Notes under the pieces: generated by a model
What the model was told of the DNA's origin: nothing
Database searches by the model: none
What the model saw: the letters and a program-made list of their open reading frames with translations, nothing else
Position numbers and translations under genes: made by a program
Assembly: GCA_963697675.1 (NCBI GenBank)
Contig: CAVOOW010000002.1
Location: forward strand, 124,001-188,000
Direction: 5' to 3'
Length of the DNA stretch: 64,000 nucleotides
Origin: CAVOOW01 sp963697675
GTDB lineage: Bacteria; Actinomycetota; Actinomycetes; JACCUZ01
Shown: positions 48,083 through 56,748 of the stretch, in pieces
How the letters are laid out: each line of letters opens with the position of its first letter
Numbering within the stretch: the first letter of the stretch is position 1

Positions 48083-48905
48083 GTGAGCGCGCCGGTCTTT
48101 GTGCTCGAGGGCGTCGCCCTGCTGGCCGGCGAGACCGTCACGCTCGACGGCCCCGAGGGCCGTCATGCCGCGACCGTCCAGCGGCTGGGTGTCGGCGAGC
48201 GCCTCGTCCTCACCGACGGCAACGGCACGTCGGCCGACGGGACCGTGCTGCGCGCCGCGCGCGACCTGCTCGAGGTCGAGATCGACCATGTCGTCATCAT
48301 GGCGCCGCCGCAGCCACGGCTCGTGGTCGTCCAGGCATTGCCGAAAGGGGACCGCGGCGAGCTCGCCGTCGCGACGATGACCGAGGTCGGTGCCGATGTG
48401 ATCGTCCCGTGGGCCGCTGCGCGCTGCGTGACCAGATGGGACGGCGAGCGGGGCGGGAAGGCACGGGCGAAATGGCGCACGGCGTCGCGGGAGTCGGCCA
48501 AGCAGTCGCGCCGGTCCCGGTTCCCCGAGGTGACGCCACTCGCGACGACCCGGGACGTTGCTGACCTGCTGGGCACGGCCGCGCTGGCGGCCGTCCTGCA
48601 CGAGGAGGCCGCCAGCCCACTGGGCGCGGCGCCCTTGCCCGAGGCCGGCGACGTCGTGATCGTCGTCGGCCCCGAGGGCGGCATCAGCCCCGAGGAGCTG
48701 GCGGTGTTCGAGGCTGCCGGCGCGGGGACCTATCGCCTCGGACCGCATGTCCTGCGCACGTCCACGGCCGGCTGCGGTCGCCGCCGGCGTCCTGCTGTCC
48801 CGCACCGACCCGCTGGCGCTGACCCCGACGAGCGACCTTTCGGCCCCGACACGCCGGCGTGTCGCGGCCGGAAGGTCGCTGGTCACTCGACGCGCGGCTA
48901 CTTGA
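48083..48905 (+). pseudogene. rsmE: 16S rRNA (uracil-1498-N3)-methyltransferase, one frameshift near the 3' end
   Basis: The GTG start gives VSAPVFVLEGVALLAGETVT. The SPOUT knot motifs VVIVVGPEGGISPEELAVFE and RLGPHVLRTSTAG are present. Directly after STAG one extra T near 48773 breaks the frame; without it the end reads AVAAGVLLSRTDPLAL. The knot's last helix, needed for SAM binding, is therefore affected. The restored frame runs on to a stop at 48905 through a terminator hairpin, so the original stop may have been earlier. Confidence 0.85.
48831..48880. terminator. large two-tier hairpin terminator
   Basis: AGCGACCTTTCGGCC pairs with GGCCGGAAGGTCGCT (one G-U), enclosing a second perfect helix GACACG/CGTGTC (48848-48863). 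It lies between convergent rsmE and the GerMN/Gmad2 gene and can stop both. Confidence 0.8.
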
Positions 48906-49945
48906 CGGTGAAGTTCTTGGTGTCGATGTGGATCGGGCTGCCGTCCTTGGCCGAGAACTCGAGGGCCGACAGCTCGTAGTCGCCGGCGGGCAGCCGCACG
49001 CTGGTGTGGAACTCGCCGAACTCGCCGTTCGCCCCACCCTGGGTGTGGCCCTGCTTGACCAGCACGCCGTCCTTGCGGATCTCCCAGTTGATGGTGGCCT
49101 CGAAGGCGGTGCCGTACCCGCTGATCTGTACGGGGGAGCTCACCGTCGCGCCCTGCGTCGGCGCGAGGATCCAGATCCATCCCTGTACGTCGCCCAGGGG
49201 CGCTCGCCGTTGCGGGCCTGACCAGTCCGAGTGACCGGAGGGCGGGCTGTTGCCCTTGACCCGCAGCAGCACCTGCTTCACGGACGGGTCGTTCGCGGTC
49301 ACCGTGTAGACGATCTCCTGCACGGCGGCTCTCTCGACCGCCGAGCCCACTGCGACGAACTTCGACAGGTCGACCGTGGCCGTGTCGCCGGCCACGCTGT
49401 AGGAACGCAGCTTCGTGTTGTCCCACGGGGTGGAGTAGTCGGGATCGTCCGGCTGGCCGGCGAACATCGCCCGCAGAGCGGCCTCTGCCTTGGAACCGGT
49501 GCCCGCCCCGTTGTGGATCTCGCGGTAGAGCCGAGGGCTCTCCCCGTCGTCGTGGATGTAGTAGACGTAGACCGGCCCGCTGTAGCCGGACTGGCGGAGT
49601 CGTTTCGCTCGGCGAAGGATCGGTCGAGTCTGACGTCGACGGCGTCGGCGAGGACGTGCCCGATGACGTCACCGACGGTGAGGTGCTCGTCCCCGGCGGC
49701 AACGTGGTCGTGCCGTTGTCACGCGAGCCGAAGTAGAGACCACCCACGGCCACGCCGAGCACGGCGGCCGCGACGAGTGCCAGGGCCGGGTTGCGCCACC
49801 ACGCGCGGTGGCGGCGGGCGTCGATGCCTTCGCGGATCTTCGTCAAGCCGTCTCCGGCGGGCTGGGCCATAGCTGCCTCCGAGTTGAGTGCGCGCCGAAG
49901 CCGCGTCTCGAGCTGGTCGTCGTCGTTGCGCGGGATGTTGCTCAT
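48898..49945 (-). pseudogene. membrane GerMN/Gmad2 protein, sigma-factor partner, one frameshift
   Basis: It starts at ATG 49945 (MSNIPRNDDDQLETRLRRAL) with a cytoplasmic segment, a membrane helix (ALALVAAAVLGVAVGGLYFG), a Ser/Thr/Pro linker, a GerMN domain (GPVYVYYIHDDGESPRLYRE) and a C-terminal Gmad2 immunoglobulin-like domain (GWIWILAPTQGATVSSPVQI) ending at 48898. A +1 shift near 49601 breaks it just before GerMN. It overlaps a SigE-family sigma gene by four bases, so its cytoplasmic N-terminus is a candidate anti-sigma element. Confidence 0.78.
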
Positions 49946-50472
49946 GCGTTCTGCTCCAGACTCAGTCGCAGGCTGGCCATGCCTCGCGACGCGTGACTCT
50001 TGACGGCTCCGCGGCTGATGCCGATGGCGTCGGCGATCTGTGCCTCGGAGAGGTCGACGTAGTAGCGCAGCACCAGCACCTCACGCTGCCGACGGGGCAG
50101 CAGGTGCAGTGCGCGGATGAGGTCCTCGCGTTCCAACGCCTCCATGGCGCCGTGCTCGGCGCTCGCATGGTCCGGCAGCGGCGCCGGTGCGTGACGCTGC
50201 TCGACGGTGCGGTGCCGCAGGGCCGAACGCGACCGGTTGACGACCGCCTGGCGCAGGTAGGCCAGCGCCTTGTCATGGTCGCGCAGCCGGCGCCAGGAGC
50301 CGTGCATCGCGATGAACGAGTCCTGCACGACCTCTTCGGCAGCGCCGACGTCGCGCAGCAGCAGGGTCGCCAACCGGACCAGGGCACGGTATTGCGTGGC
50401 GTAGAGCTGCGTGACCGCGTCGTCGGCGTCCCAGACCTGCCCCGCTGCCGGCGACTCAGCAGTGCCGCTCAT
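49942..50472 (-). CDS. SigE-family (ECF) RNA polymerase sigma factor
   Basis: A 176-residue ECF sigma factor. Region 2 is LYATQYRALVRLATLLLRDV to RRLRDHDKALAYLRQAVVNR; region 4 is LLPRRQREVLVLRYYVDLSE with the helix-turn-helix AQIADAIGISRGAVKSHASR. I chose ATG 50472 because GAGGGAG lies just upstream (MSGTAESPAAGQ). The next gene downstream encodes its probable membrane partner, starting within its stop region. Confidence 0.92.
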   Translation of the reverse strand: MSGTAESPAAGQVWDADDAVTQLYATQYRALVRLATLLLRDVGAAEEVVQDSFIAMHGSWRRLRDHDKALAYLRQAVVNRSRSALRHRTVEQRHAPAPLPDHASAEHGAMEALEREDLIRALHLLPRRQREVLVLRYYVDLSEAQIADAIGISRGAVKSHASRGMASLRLSLEQNA

Positions 50473-50632
50473 AGCTCCCTCGAGGGGTCTGCGTGCCAGG
50501 ACCGGTGCCATGTGAGACAGACGCGTGCCTGCGCCATCCGGTTTACCCGGGTCGGTTGATCCTTCGGTCTACACGTCTGCGCAGCGCCCTGGTGCCAGGC
50601 GCGCCGAGAGGCGCCCTGGCTAGGGTCGGTTC

Positions 50633-50992
50633 ATGAGCGAGATCTCCACGCAGCAGCAGGACTGCCTGTTCTGCCGCATCGTGGCGGGCGAGATCCCGGC
50701 CACGGTGGTCAAGGAGGGCGAGCGTGTGCTCGCGTTCCGTGACGTCAACCCGCAGGCACCGACCCACGTGCTCGTGATCCCGCGGGCGCACCACGCGAAC
50801 GTCGCCGCGCTGGCCGCTGCCGACCCGGCGGCTCTCGCGGACCTCGTCGCCATGGGCGCAGAGGTGGCGCGGGACGAGGGGCACGAGAGCTATCGGCTGG
50901 TCTTCAACACCGGTGAGCAGGCGGGCCAGTCGGTGTTCCACGTGCACGGGCACGTGCTCGCGGGTCGTGCGATGTCCTGGCCACCCGGGTGA
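50633..50992 (+). CDS. HIT family nucleotide hydrolase/transferase
   Basis: A 119-residue protein with the histidine triad HVHGHVLAG at the end and CLFCRIVAGEIPATVVKEGE at the start, whose cysteines can bind zinc as in HinT-like proteins. It hydrolyses nucleoside phosphoramidates or related adenylated compounds. The stop overlaps the next start by four bases (GTGA). Confidence 0.96.
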   Translation: MSEISTQQQDCLFCRIVAGEIPATVVKEGERVLAFRDVNPQAPTHVLVIPRAHHANVAALAAADPAALADLVAMGAEVARDEGHESYRLVFNTGEQAGQSVFHVHGHVLAGRAMSWPPG

Positions 50993-52332
50993 GCGCCCGA
51001 CCGCTGCCGGCAACGCTGCGCCGCCACCTCGACCTGAAGTTGGCCGAGCGACAGGTCGAGTGGCGATCGCCGGGCCTGGCCGGCGCCGTCGTACGCAACG
51101 GAGAACCGGTGTGGGACGGCGCGGCAGGCACGAGTGACGCCACCGACCCCGGTGCGCTGCCCACGGCGGACACGCAGTTCCGGATGGGCTCGATCACCAA
51201 GACGTTCACGGCGACCCTGGTGATGCAGTGCCGCGACCACGGCCTGATCGACCTCGACGACCCGCTCGACAAGCATCTGCCGGGCACCCGCCACCCGGAC
51301 CTGACCATCCGCCGGATGCTCGCCCACCTGTCCGGCCTGCAGCGCGAACCCGTCGGCGATGTCTGGGAGAGCCTGGAGGGCCCGTCGATCGACGACCTGC
51401 TGGCCGGTCTCGACGAGGCGGAGGCGGTGCTCCCGCCCGGGCGGCGGCACCACTACAGCAACCTCGCCTATGCCCTGCTGGGCGAGGTGGTGGCGCGGCT
51501 GCGTGGAGCGCCGTGGGCCGAGGTGCTGCAGGAGCGCGTCCTCGACCCGCTCGAGATGAGGCGTACGTCGACAGTGCGCCAGCCACCGTTCGCCGCTGGG
51601 TACTTCGTCGAGCCCTATACGGGGCGCGCGGTCGAGGAGGCGGAGTTCCCGGGACACGGGTTCGCGCCGGCGGCCGAGCTCTGGTCGACGACTGGCGACC
51701 TCGGCCGGTGGGCGTCGTTCATCGCCGAGCCGCCTGCCGAGGTGCTGTCGTCGGACACGCTCGAGGAGATGTGCCACCCGCAGGTCATGTTCGACCTCGA
51801 CGGCTGGAAGCTGGGGTGGGGCCTCGGTCTCATGCTGCACCGCCGCGGAGAGCGGGTCGTCGTCGGGCACGACGGGGCGATGCCCGGGTTCCTGGCCGGC
51901 CTTGCCGTCCGCCGGCCCGAGAAGGTGGGCGCAGTCGTGCTCGCCAACACCTCGTCCGGCGCCGACCCGGGTGGTCTGGCCGTCGACCTGGCGCTGTCAG
52001 TCGTCGATGACGACCCCGACCTGCCGACCCCGTGGCGGCCGGGCGGCGAGGTGCCGGAATCCATCGCGGACCTGCTCGGTGTGTGGTGGACGGAGGGCAA
52101 CCAGCTCGTGTTCTCCGCCCATGACGGGCACCTGGAGGCCAGAGGAGCAGCCGCGCCGAGCAGCAGCCCGCCGGCGGTCTTCGCAGCGGAGGGCCCCGAC
52201 CAGTTCCGGGTCGTCTCCGGCCGCGAGACGGGAGAGCGGCTGCGCGTCGTACGCCGCCCCGACGGCACGGTCGACAAGCTCTACTGGGCGACCTACCCCG
52301 TCACCCGCGACCCCCGCGCCTTCGGCACCTGA
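50989..52332 (+). CDS. serine hydrolase, class C beta-lactamase/esterase-like
   Basis: A 447-residue protein with the SxxK nucleophile motif in FRMGSITKTFTATL, the YxN motif in HHYSNLAYALLGEV and an HxG motif (VVGHDGAMPGFLAG) in place of KTG. No signal peptide is seen, so it is probably cytoplasmic and an esterase or peptidase and not a true beta-lactamase. A C-terminal lipocalin-like domain (about residues 355-447) follows, as in other members. Confidence 0.9.
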   Translation: MSARPLPATLRRHLDLKLAERQVEWRSPGLAGAVVRNGEPVWDGAAGTSDATDPGALPTADTQFRMGSITKTFTATLVMQCRDHGLIDLDDPLDKHLPGTRHPDLTIRRMLAHLSGLQREPVGDVWESLEGPSIDDLLAGLDEAEAVLPPGRRHHYSNLAYALLGEVVARLRGAPWAEVLQERVLDPLEMRRTSTVRQPPFAAGYFVEPYTGRAVEEAEFPGHGFAPAAELWSTTGDLGRWASFIAEPPAEVLSSDTLEEMCHPQVMFDLDGWKLGWGLGLMLHRRGERVVVGHDGAMPGFLAGLAVRRPEKVGAVVLANTSSGADPGGLAVDLALSVVDDDPDLPTPWRPGGEVPESIADLLGVWWTEGNQLVFSAHDGHLEARGAAAPSSSPPAVFAAEGPDQFRVVSGRETGERLRVVRRPDGTVDKLYWATYPVTRDPRAFGT

Positions 52333-52475
52333 CCCGCGGCCGCCCTCGGACCTCCAATGGGATGGCCTTCTGGCCGTGATCGCCTAGCATGGTGGGACCA
52401 GACGGGCGGCCGATGACGCGGTCGCCCACCAGCGAGACGGGAAGCAGGGCGAGCGGGCCGCGGCGCGGCTTATTC

Positions 52476-54578
52476 ATGGCAGAGTCCCCACAGGCCAGGT
52501 CCAAGATCGTCGTCCCGGCGAGCCAGCCCATGGTCGCTGTGCTCGGGTCGGGCGACGAGTTCCTCCGGGTTGTCGAGAGAGCCTTCCCCGCCACCGACAT
52601 CCACGTGCGCGGCAACGAGATCACCGTGACGGGCGAGCCCGGCGACGTGGCGCTCGTCGACCGGCTCTATGACGAGATCGTGACGGTGCTGCGCTCCGGC
52701 CAGGGGCTGACCTCGGAAGCGGTCGAGCGACTGGTGTCGATGCTGCGCACCGAGACCGGCGAGCGCCCCGCGGATGTCCTGACGCTGAACATCCTGTCCA
52801 ACCGGGGGCGCACGATCCGGCCCAAGACCCTGAACCAGAAGCGCTATGTCGACGCGATCGACAAGCACACGATCGTCTTCAGCATCGGGCCTGCGGGCAC
52901 CGGCAAGACCTACCTCGCCATGGCGAAAGCCGTGCAGGCCCTGCAGGCCAAGCAGGTCAACCGCATCATCCTGACCCGACCGGCGGTCGAGGCGGGGGAG
53001 CGGCTGGGCTTCCTGCCCGGCACGCTGTACGAGAAGATCGACCCCTACCTGCGCCCGCTCTACGACGCGCTGCACGACATGATCGACCCCGAGTCGATCC
53101 CGCGGCTGATGACGGCCGGAACCATCGAAGTCGCACCATTGGCGTATATGAGGGGTAGGGCGCAACCCGTCTCGACGCCGGTCCTCACACCGGACGGCTT
53201 CCGCCCGATCGGCGAGCTGCGCGTCGGTGACTGGGTCGTCGGCTCGGACGGCTTGCCCACGCCGGTCCTCGGCGTCTACCCGCAGGGGCGCAAGGACGTC
53301 TACCGGGTTGCCACCCAGGACGGTGCGTCCACGCTCGCGTGCGCGGAGCACTTGTGGTTCGTCACGACTCGGCACGACAGCCGCAACGGGAGAGCGGGAC
53401 GCGTCGTCGAGACGCAGGACATGATCGGGAAGCTGCGGCACGCTCACTACCGCGACTTCGAGCTCCCTGTCGTGCAGCCGGTCGAGCTCCCTGCGGTCGA
53501 CGTACCCGTTGATCCTTACGCCCTCGGCCTGTTGCTCGGCGACGGCTGCATCACCGGATCCACGACGCCCAGCTTCGCGACCGGAGATCCGGAGCTCGCG
53601 GTCGCGCTGGAAGCCGCGCTGCCGAACATCGAGGTGAAGCACAAATCCGGTTCTGACTATGTGCTCCGCCACATCGAAGGCGGCCGCGGGGGGCTGCTCA
53701 TCGCGAACCCGGTCACGGTGGCGCTGCGCGAGCTCGGGCTGATGGGCACCCGGTCGACGACAAAGTTCATCCCGCCCGAGTACCTGCTCAACACCTCGCA
53801 GGTGCGCGTCGCCCTGCTCCAAGGCCTCTTGGACTCGGACGGCGGACCGGTCCGGCAGTCCGGCCGGACCTGCCGGGTGCAGTACACGACCTGCTCGGAC
53901 AAGCTCCGCGACGACGTCGTCTGGCTCGTCCGCTCGCTGGGTGGGGTCGTCTACGTGCGGACCAGGCCGGCTGAAGGCCGCCGGCCGGGCCGGGCGAACG
54001 ACCACCCCGTGCACCACCGGTCGGACGCACACGTGCTCGACATCCGGCTGCCCTCCGGGATCGCGCCCTTCCGGCTCGCGCGCAAGAAGGCGGTGTACGA
54101 CGTCACCGGCGGCGGACGACCGATGCGCTTCATCGACAGCATCGAGCCGGCGGGAGAGGCCGAGTGCGTGTGCATCGCCGTCGGTGCCGAGGACTCGCTG
54201 TACGTGACCGAGGACTTCCTCGTGACCCACAACACCCTCAACGACGCGTTCATCATCCTCGACGAGGCGCAGAACAGCTCGGCCGAGCAGATGAAGATGT
54301 TCCTGACCCGGCTGGGGTTCGGCTCCAAGATGGTCGTCACCGGCGACATCACCCAGGTCGACCTCCCGTCAGGCACCCGCAGCGGGCTGCGCGTCGTACA
54401 GGAAATCCTCGATGGCGTCGACGACGTGAACTTCTCGATGCTGAACAGCCACGACGTCGTACGCCACCGACTGGTCAGCGACATCGTCGACGCCTACGGC
54501 CGGTGGGACGCGACGCAGGAGAGTCGCGACGACGTCCGCCGCGGCGCGGGCGGTCCCAGCAAGCGAGGCCGCCGGTGA
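52476..54578 (+). CDS. phoH: PhoH family ATPase interrupted by an intein
   Basis: Excluding the insert, the protein has 342 residues, standard for PhoH. The N-terminal KH-like part (residues 1-100) is followed by Walker A IGPAGTGKTYLAMAKAV, TRPAVEAGERLGFLPGTLYE, then after the intein the Walker B region IILDEAQN and VVTGDITQVDLPSG. I chose ATG 52476 (MAESPQARSKIVVPASQPMV) because it gives the family N-terminus. The precursor has 700 residues. The extein junction is MRGR/TLNDAF. It is upstream of ybeY, the usual order, and acts in RNA metabolism with YbeY. Confidence 0.95.
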   Translation: MAESPQARSKIVVPASQPMVAVLGSGDEFLRVVERAFPATDIHVRGNEITVTGEPGDVALVDRLYDEIVTVLRSGQGLTSEAVERLVSMLRTETGERPADVLTLNILSNRGRTIRPKTLNQKRYVDAIDKHTIVFSIGPAGTGKTYLAMAKAVQALQAKQVNRIILTRPAVEAGERLGFLPGTLYEKIDPYLRPLYDALHDMIDPESIPRLMTAGTIEVAPLAYMRGRAQPVSTPVLTPDGFRPIGELRVGDWVVGSDGLPTPVLGVYPQGRKDVYRVATQDGASTLACAEHLWFVTTRHDSRNGRAGRVVETQDMIGKLRHAHYRDFELPVVQPVELPAVDVPVDPYALGLLLGDGCITGSTTPSFATGDPELAVALEAALPNIEVKHKSGSDYVLRHIEGGRGGLLIANPVTVALRELGLMGTRSTTKFIPPEYLLNTSQVRVALLQGLLDSDGGPVRQSGRTCRVQYTTCSDKLRDDVVWLVRSLGGVVYVRTRPAEGRRPGRANDHPVHHRSDAHVLDIRLPSGIAPFRLARKKAVYDVTGGGRPMRFIDSIEPAGEAECVCIAVGAEDSLYVTEDFLVTHNTLNDAFIILDEAQNSSAEQMKMFLTRLGFGSKMVVTGDITQVDLPSGTRSGLRVVQEILDGVDDVNFSMLNSHDVVRHRLVSDIVDAYGRWDATQESRDDVRRGAGGPSKRGRR
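53160..54233 (+). other. class 3-type intein with LAGLIDADG endonuclease in PhoH
   Basis: The 358-residue insert begins AQPVSTPVLTPDGFRPIGEL, with Ala and not Cys/Ser at position 1, and ends EDFLVTHN before a +1 Thr. Block B reads CAEHLWFV with His64 and Trp66; block F reads ECVCIAV with Cys338; block G has Thr356, His357 and Asn358. Trp, Cys and Thr in these places form the WCT triplet that defines class 3 inteins, in which the block F cysteine starts splicing. YALGLLLGDGC (120-130) and LLQGLLDSDGG (219-229) are the two LAGLIDADG motifs of a homing endonuclease. All catalytic positions look intact, so splicing and homing activity are likely. Confidence 0.92.
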
Positions 54579-54608
54579 CCGGCGCTTCGACCCCCCGATG
54601 AGCCGCCG

Positions 54609-55079
54609 ATGACCATCGACGTCAACGACGAGTCGGGCGAGGACGTCGACGCGCCCCGGCTCGCCGCGCTGGCCCGATTCGTGCTCGACCGACTCAAGGT
54701 CCACCCGCTCGCCGAGCTGTCCGTCCTGGCGGTCGACACGGCGACCATGGCGAACCTGCATGAGCAGTGGATGGACGAGCCGGGCCCGACCGACGTGCTG
54801 TCGTTTCCCATGGACGAGCTGCGTCCGGGCACCGACGACCGCGACCCGGAGCCCGGCCTGCTGGGCGACGTGGTGCTGTGCCCCGCCGTCGCCCGCACAC
54901 AGGCCGCGGCTGCCGGCCACTCCCAGGACGAGGAGCTCGACCTGCTCTGCACGCACGGCATCCTGCACCTGCTCGGCTACGACCACGCCGAGCCCGACGA
55001 GGAGCGCGAGATGTTCGGCCTGCAGCGCAAGCTCCTCGGCGACTGGCAACGGTCCCGCGTGCCAGGGACCTCGACGTGA
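54609..55079 (+). CDS. ybeY: endoribonuclease YbeY
   Basis: A 156-residue protein with the zinc-binding HGILHLLGYDH motif and the conserved GPTDVLSFPMDE. It is a single-strand endoribonuclease for rRNA maturation and quality control. The stop overlaps the start of the next gene by four bases. Confidence 0.97.
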   Translation: MTIDVNDESGEDVDAPRLAALARFVLDRLKVHPLAELSVLAVDTATMANLHEQWMDEPGPTDVLSFPMDELRPGTDDRDPEPGLLGDVVLCPAVARTQAAAAGHSQDEELDLLCTHGILHLLGYDHAEPDEEREMFGLQRKLLGDWQRSRVPGTST

Positions 55080-56392
55080 CACAGGACATCTGGCTGCTCG
55101 TGCTGGCCGGGCTGCTCATCGTCTTCGGCGGTTTCTTCGCCGGTGCCGAGGCGGCGCTCTCGCGCGTCTCCCGGGTGACCGCCGACGAGCTCGAGCGGCA
55201 GGGCCGTCGCGGCGCCGCCCGACTGCAACAGGTCCTCGCCGATCCCGCGCGCTATCTCAACGTGCTCACCTTGCTGCGGGTCGCGTGCGAGCTGGTCGCC
55301 ACCGTTCTCGTCACCGTCGTGTGTCTCGACCGCTTCGCAACGACCTGGCAGGCGGTTCTGGTCGCCGGTGTCGTGATGGTGGTCGTGTCCTACATCGCGG
55401 TGGGGGTCTCACCGCGCACGATCGGCCGTCAGCACGCGGCCCGCGTCGCGCTGCTCAGCGCCCGCGTAGTGCTGACCCTTGCACGCATCCTCGGCCCGCT
55501 GCCCCAGCTGCTGATCCTGGTCGGCAACGCACTCACGCCCGGCAAGGGTTTTCGCGACGGACCGTTCGCGTCGGAGGCAGAGCTGCGCGACCTGGTCGAC
55601 CTCGCGCAGGAGAACAAGGTGATCGAGGACCGCGAGCGGGTGATGATCCACTCCGTCTTCGAGCTGGGCGACACCATCGCCCGCGAGGTGATGGTCCCGC
55701 GCACCGACGTCGTCTTCATCGAGCGGCACAAGACCTTGCGTCAGGCCATTTCTCTAGCCCTGCGCAGCGGTTTCAGCCGCATCCCCGTCGTCGGCGAAGG
55801 CAGCGACGACGTGCTCGGGGTCGCCTATCTCAAGGACATCATCCGGCGCACCTACGAATACCGTGACGCCGAGTCGGTCGAGACGGTCGAGTCGGTCATG
55901 CGCCCCGCCGTCTTCGTGCCGGAGAGCAAGCCGGTCGACGAGCTGCTGCGCGAGATGCAGGCGCAGCAGACCCACATCGCGGTCGTCGTCGACGAATACG
56001 GCGGCACCGCGGGGCTGGTCACCATCGAGGACGTGCTCGAGGAGATCGTCGGTGAGATCACCGATGAGTACGACGTCGAGCGTCCGCTCATCGAAGACCT
56101 GCCCGACGGCGCCCTGCGCGTCAGCGCCCGGTTGCACATCGACGAGCTGGCCGAGCGCTTCGCCGTCGACCTTGACGACGACGACGTGGACACCGTCGGC
56201 GGTCTGCTGGCGAAATACCTCGGACGGGTGCCGATCCCGGGTGCGCAGGTCCGGGTGAACGGGTTGGAGCTCACGGCCGAAGGCACCCAGGGCCGGCGCA
56301 ACCAGCTGGACACCGTCGTGGTGAGGCGCGTCGAGGACATCGAGGACGGCGCCGCCGACCTGTCCGATCCGGTGGAGGCGAAGGGTGGCTGA
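55076..56392 (+). CDS. CNNM/CBS-pair membrane protein (hemolysin family, CorC/MpfA-like)
   Basis: The 438-residue protein starts at GTG 55076 (VTQDIWLLVLAGLLIVFGGF). Four membrane helices form the CNNM (DUF21) domain with GGFFAGAEAALSRVS. Two CBS domains follow (VMVPRTDVVFIERHKTLRQA; THIAVVVDEYGGTAGLVTIE), then a CorC_HlyC domain (FAVDLDDDDVDTVGGLLAKY). Relatives export magnesium. It is part of the phoH-ybeY-era gene cluster; the next gene overlaps by eight bases. Confidence 0.95.
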   Translation: MTQDIWLLVLAGLLIVFGGFFAGAEAALSRVSRVTADELERQGRRGAARLQQVLADPARYLNVLTLLRVACELVATVLVTVVCLDRFATTWQAVLVAGVVMVVVSYIAVGVSPRTIGRQHAARVALLSARVVLTLARILGPLPQLLILVGNALTPGKGFRDGPFASEAELRDLVDLAQENKVIEDRERVMIHSVFELGDTIAREVMVPRTDVVFIERHKTLRQAISLALRSGFSRIPVVGEGSDDVLGVAYLKDIIRRTYEYRDAESVETVESVMRPAVFVPESKPVDELLREMQAQQTHIAVVVDEYGGTAGLVTIEDVLEEIVGEITDEYDVERPLIEDLPDGALRVSARLHIDELAERFAVDLDDDDVDTVGGLLAKYLGRVPIPGAQVRVNGLELTAEGTQGRRNQLDTVVVRRVEDIEDGAADLSDPVEAKGG

Positions 56393-56729
56393 CGCCAGCA
56401 CTGCGGCGCTGGACCCCGAGGACGCCAAGCTCGTGACGCTCGCCCGCTCGGCCCGCGCGCGGGCGGGCACCCCCGAGGGGGCAGCCATCCGTGACGACAT
56501 CGGTCGCACCTATGCGGCAGCGTCGGTCGGCTTGCCCTCGCTGCAGCTGACCGCGTTGCAGGCAGCCGTCGCAACGGCCGTCTCGAGCGGCGTGCAGCGG
56601 CTCGAAGCGGCCGTCATCCTCACCAGCGACACGACTCTCTCGCCCGCGGACGCGGCGGTCGTCCACGACCTTTCCCCCACGACCGTGCTGCTCGCCGGCG
56701 CGGACGGCGCTGTCACCGTCATCCGGTGA
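56385..56729 (+). CDS. cytidine-deaminase-like protein lacking zinc ligands
   Basis: A 114-residue protein of the cytidine deaminase fold (LVTLARSARARAGTPEGAAI, TYAAASVGLPSLQLTALQAA). The catalytic HAE/CAE and PCxxC motifs of active enzymes are absent: LQAAVA stands where the first zinc motif would be, and no cysteine exists in the whole sequence. This position between the CNNM/CBS gene and era is conserved in actinobacteria, so it is probably a structural or regulatory paralogue and not a deaminase. Confidence 0.72.
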   Translation: MADASTAALDPEDAKLVTLARSARARAGTPEGAAIRDDIGRTYAAASVGLPSLQLTALQAAVATAVSSGVQRLEAAVILTSDTTLSPADAAVVHDLSPTTVLLAGADGAVTVIR

Positions 56730-56748
56730 CGACGGTTACGGTCATGTC

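Noticed and set aside
50989..52332. A beta-lactamase resistance gene
   Set aside because: No signal peptide and HxG instead of KTG; better read as a serine esterase or peptidase-like hydrolase.
52470..54230. A 586-codon open frame antisense to phoH and its intein
   Set aside because: It is a shadow frame opposite a well-supported gene with no recognisable domains.
53160..54233. A standard class 1 intein in PhoH
   Set aside because: The first residue is Ala and not Cys or Ser, while the Trp/Cys/Thr triplet of class 3 is present.
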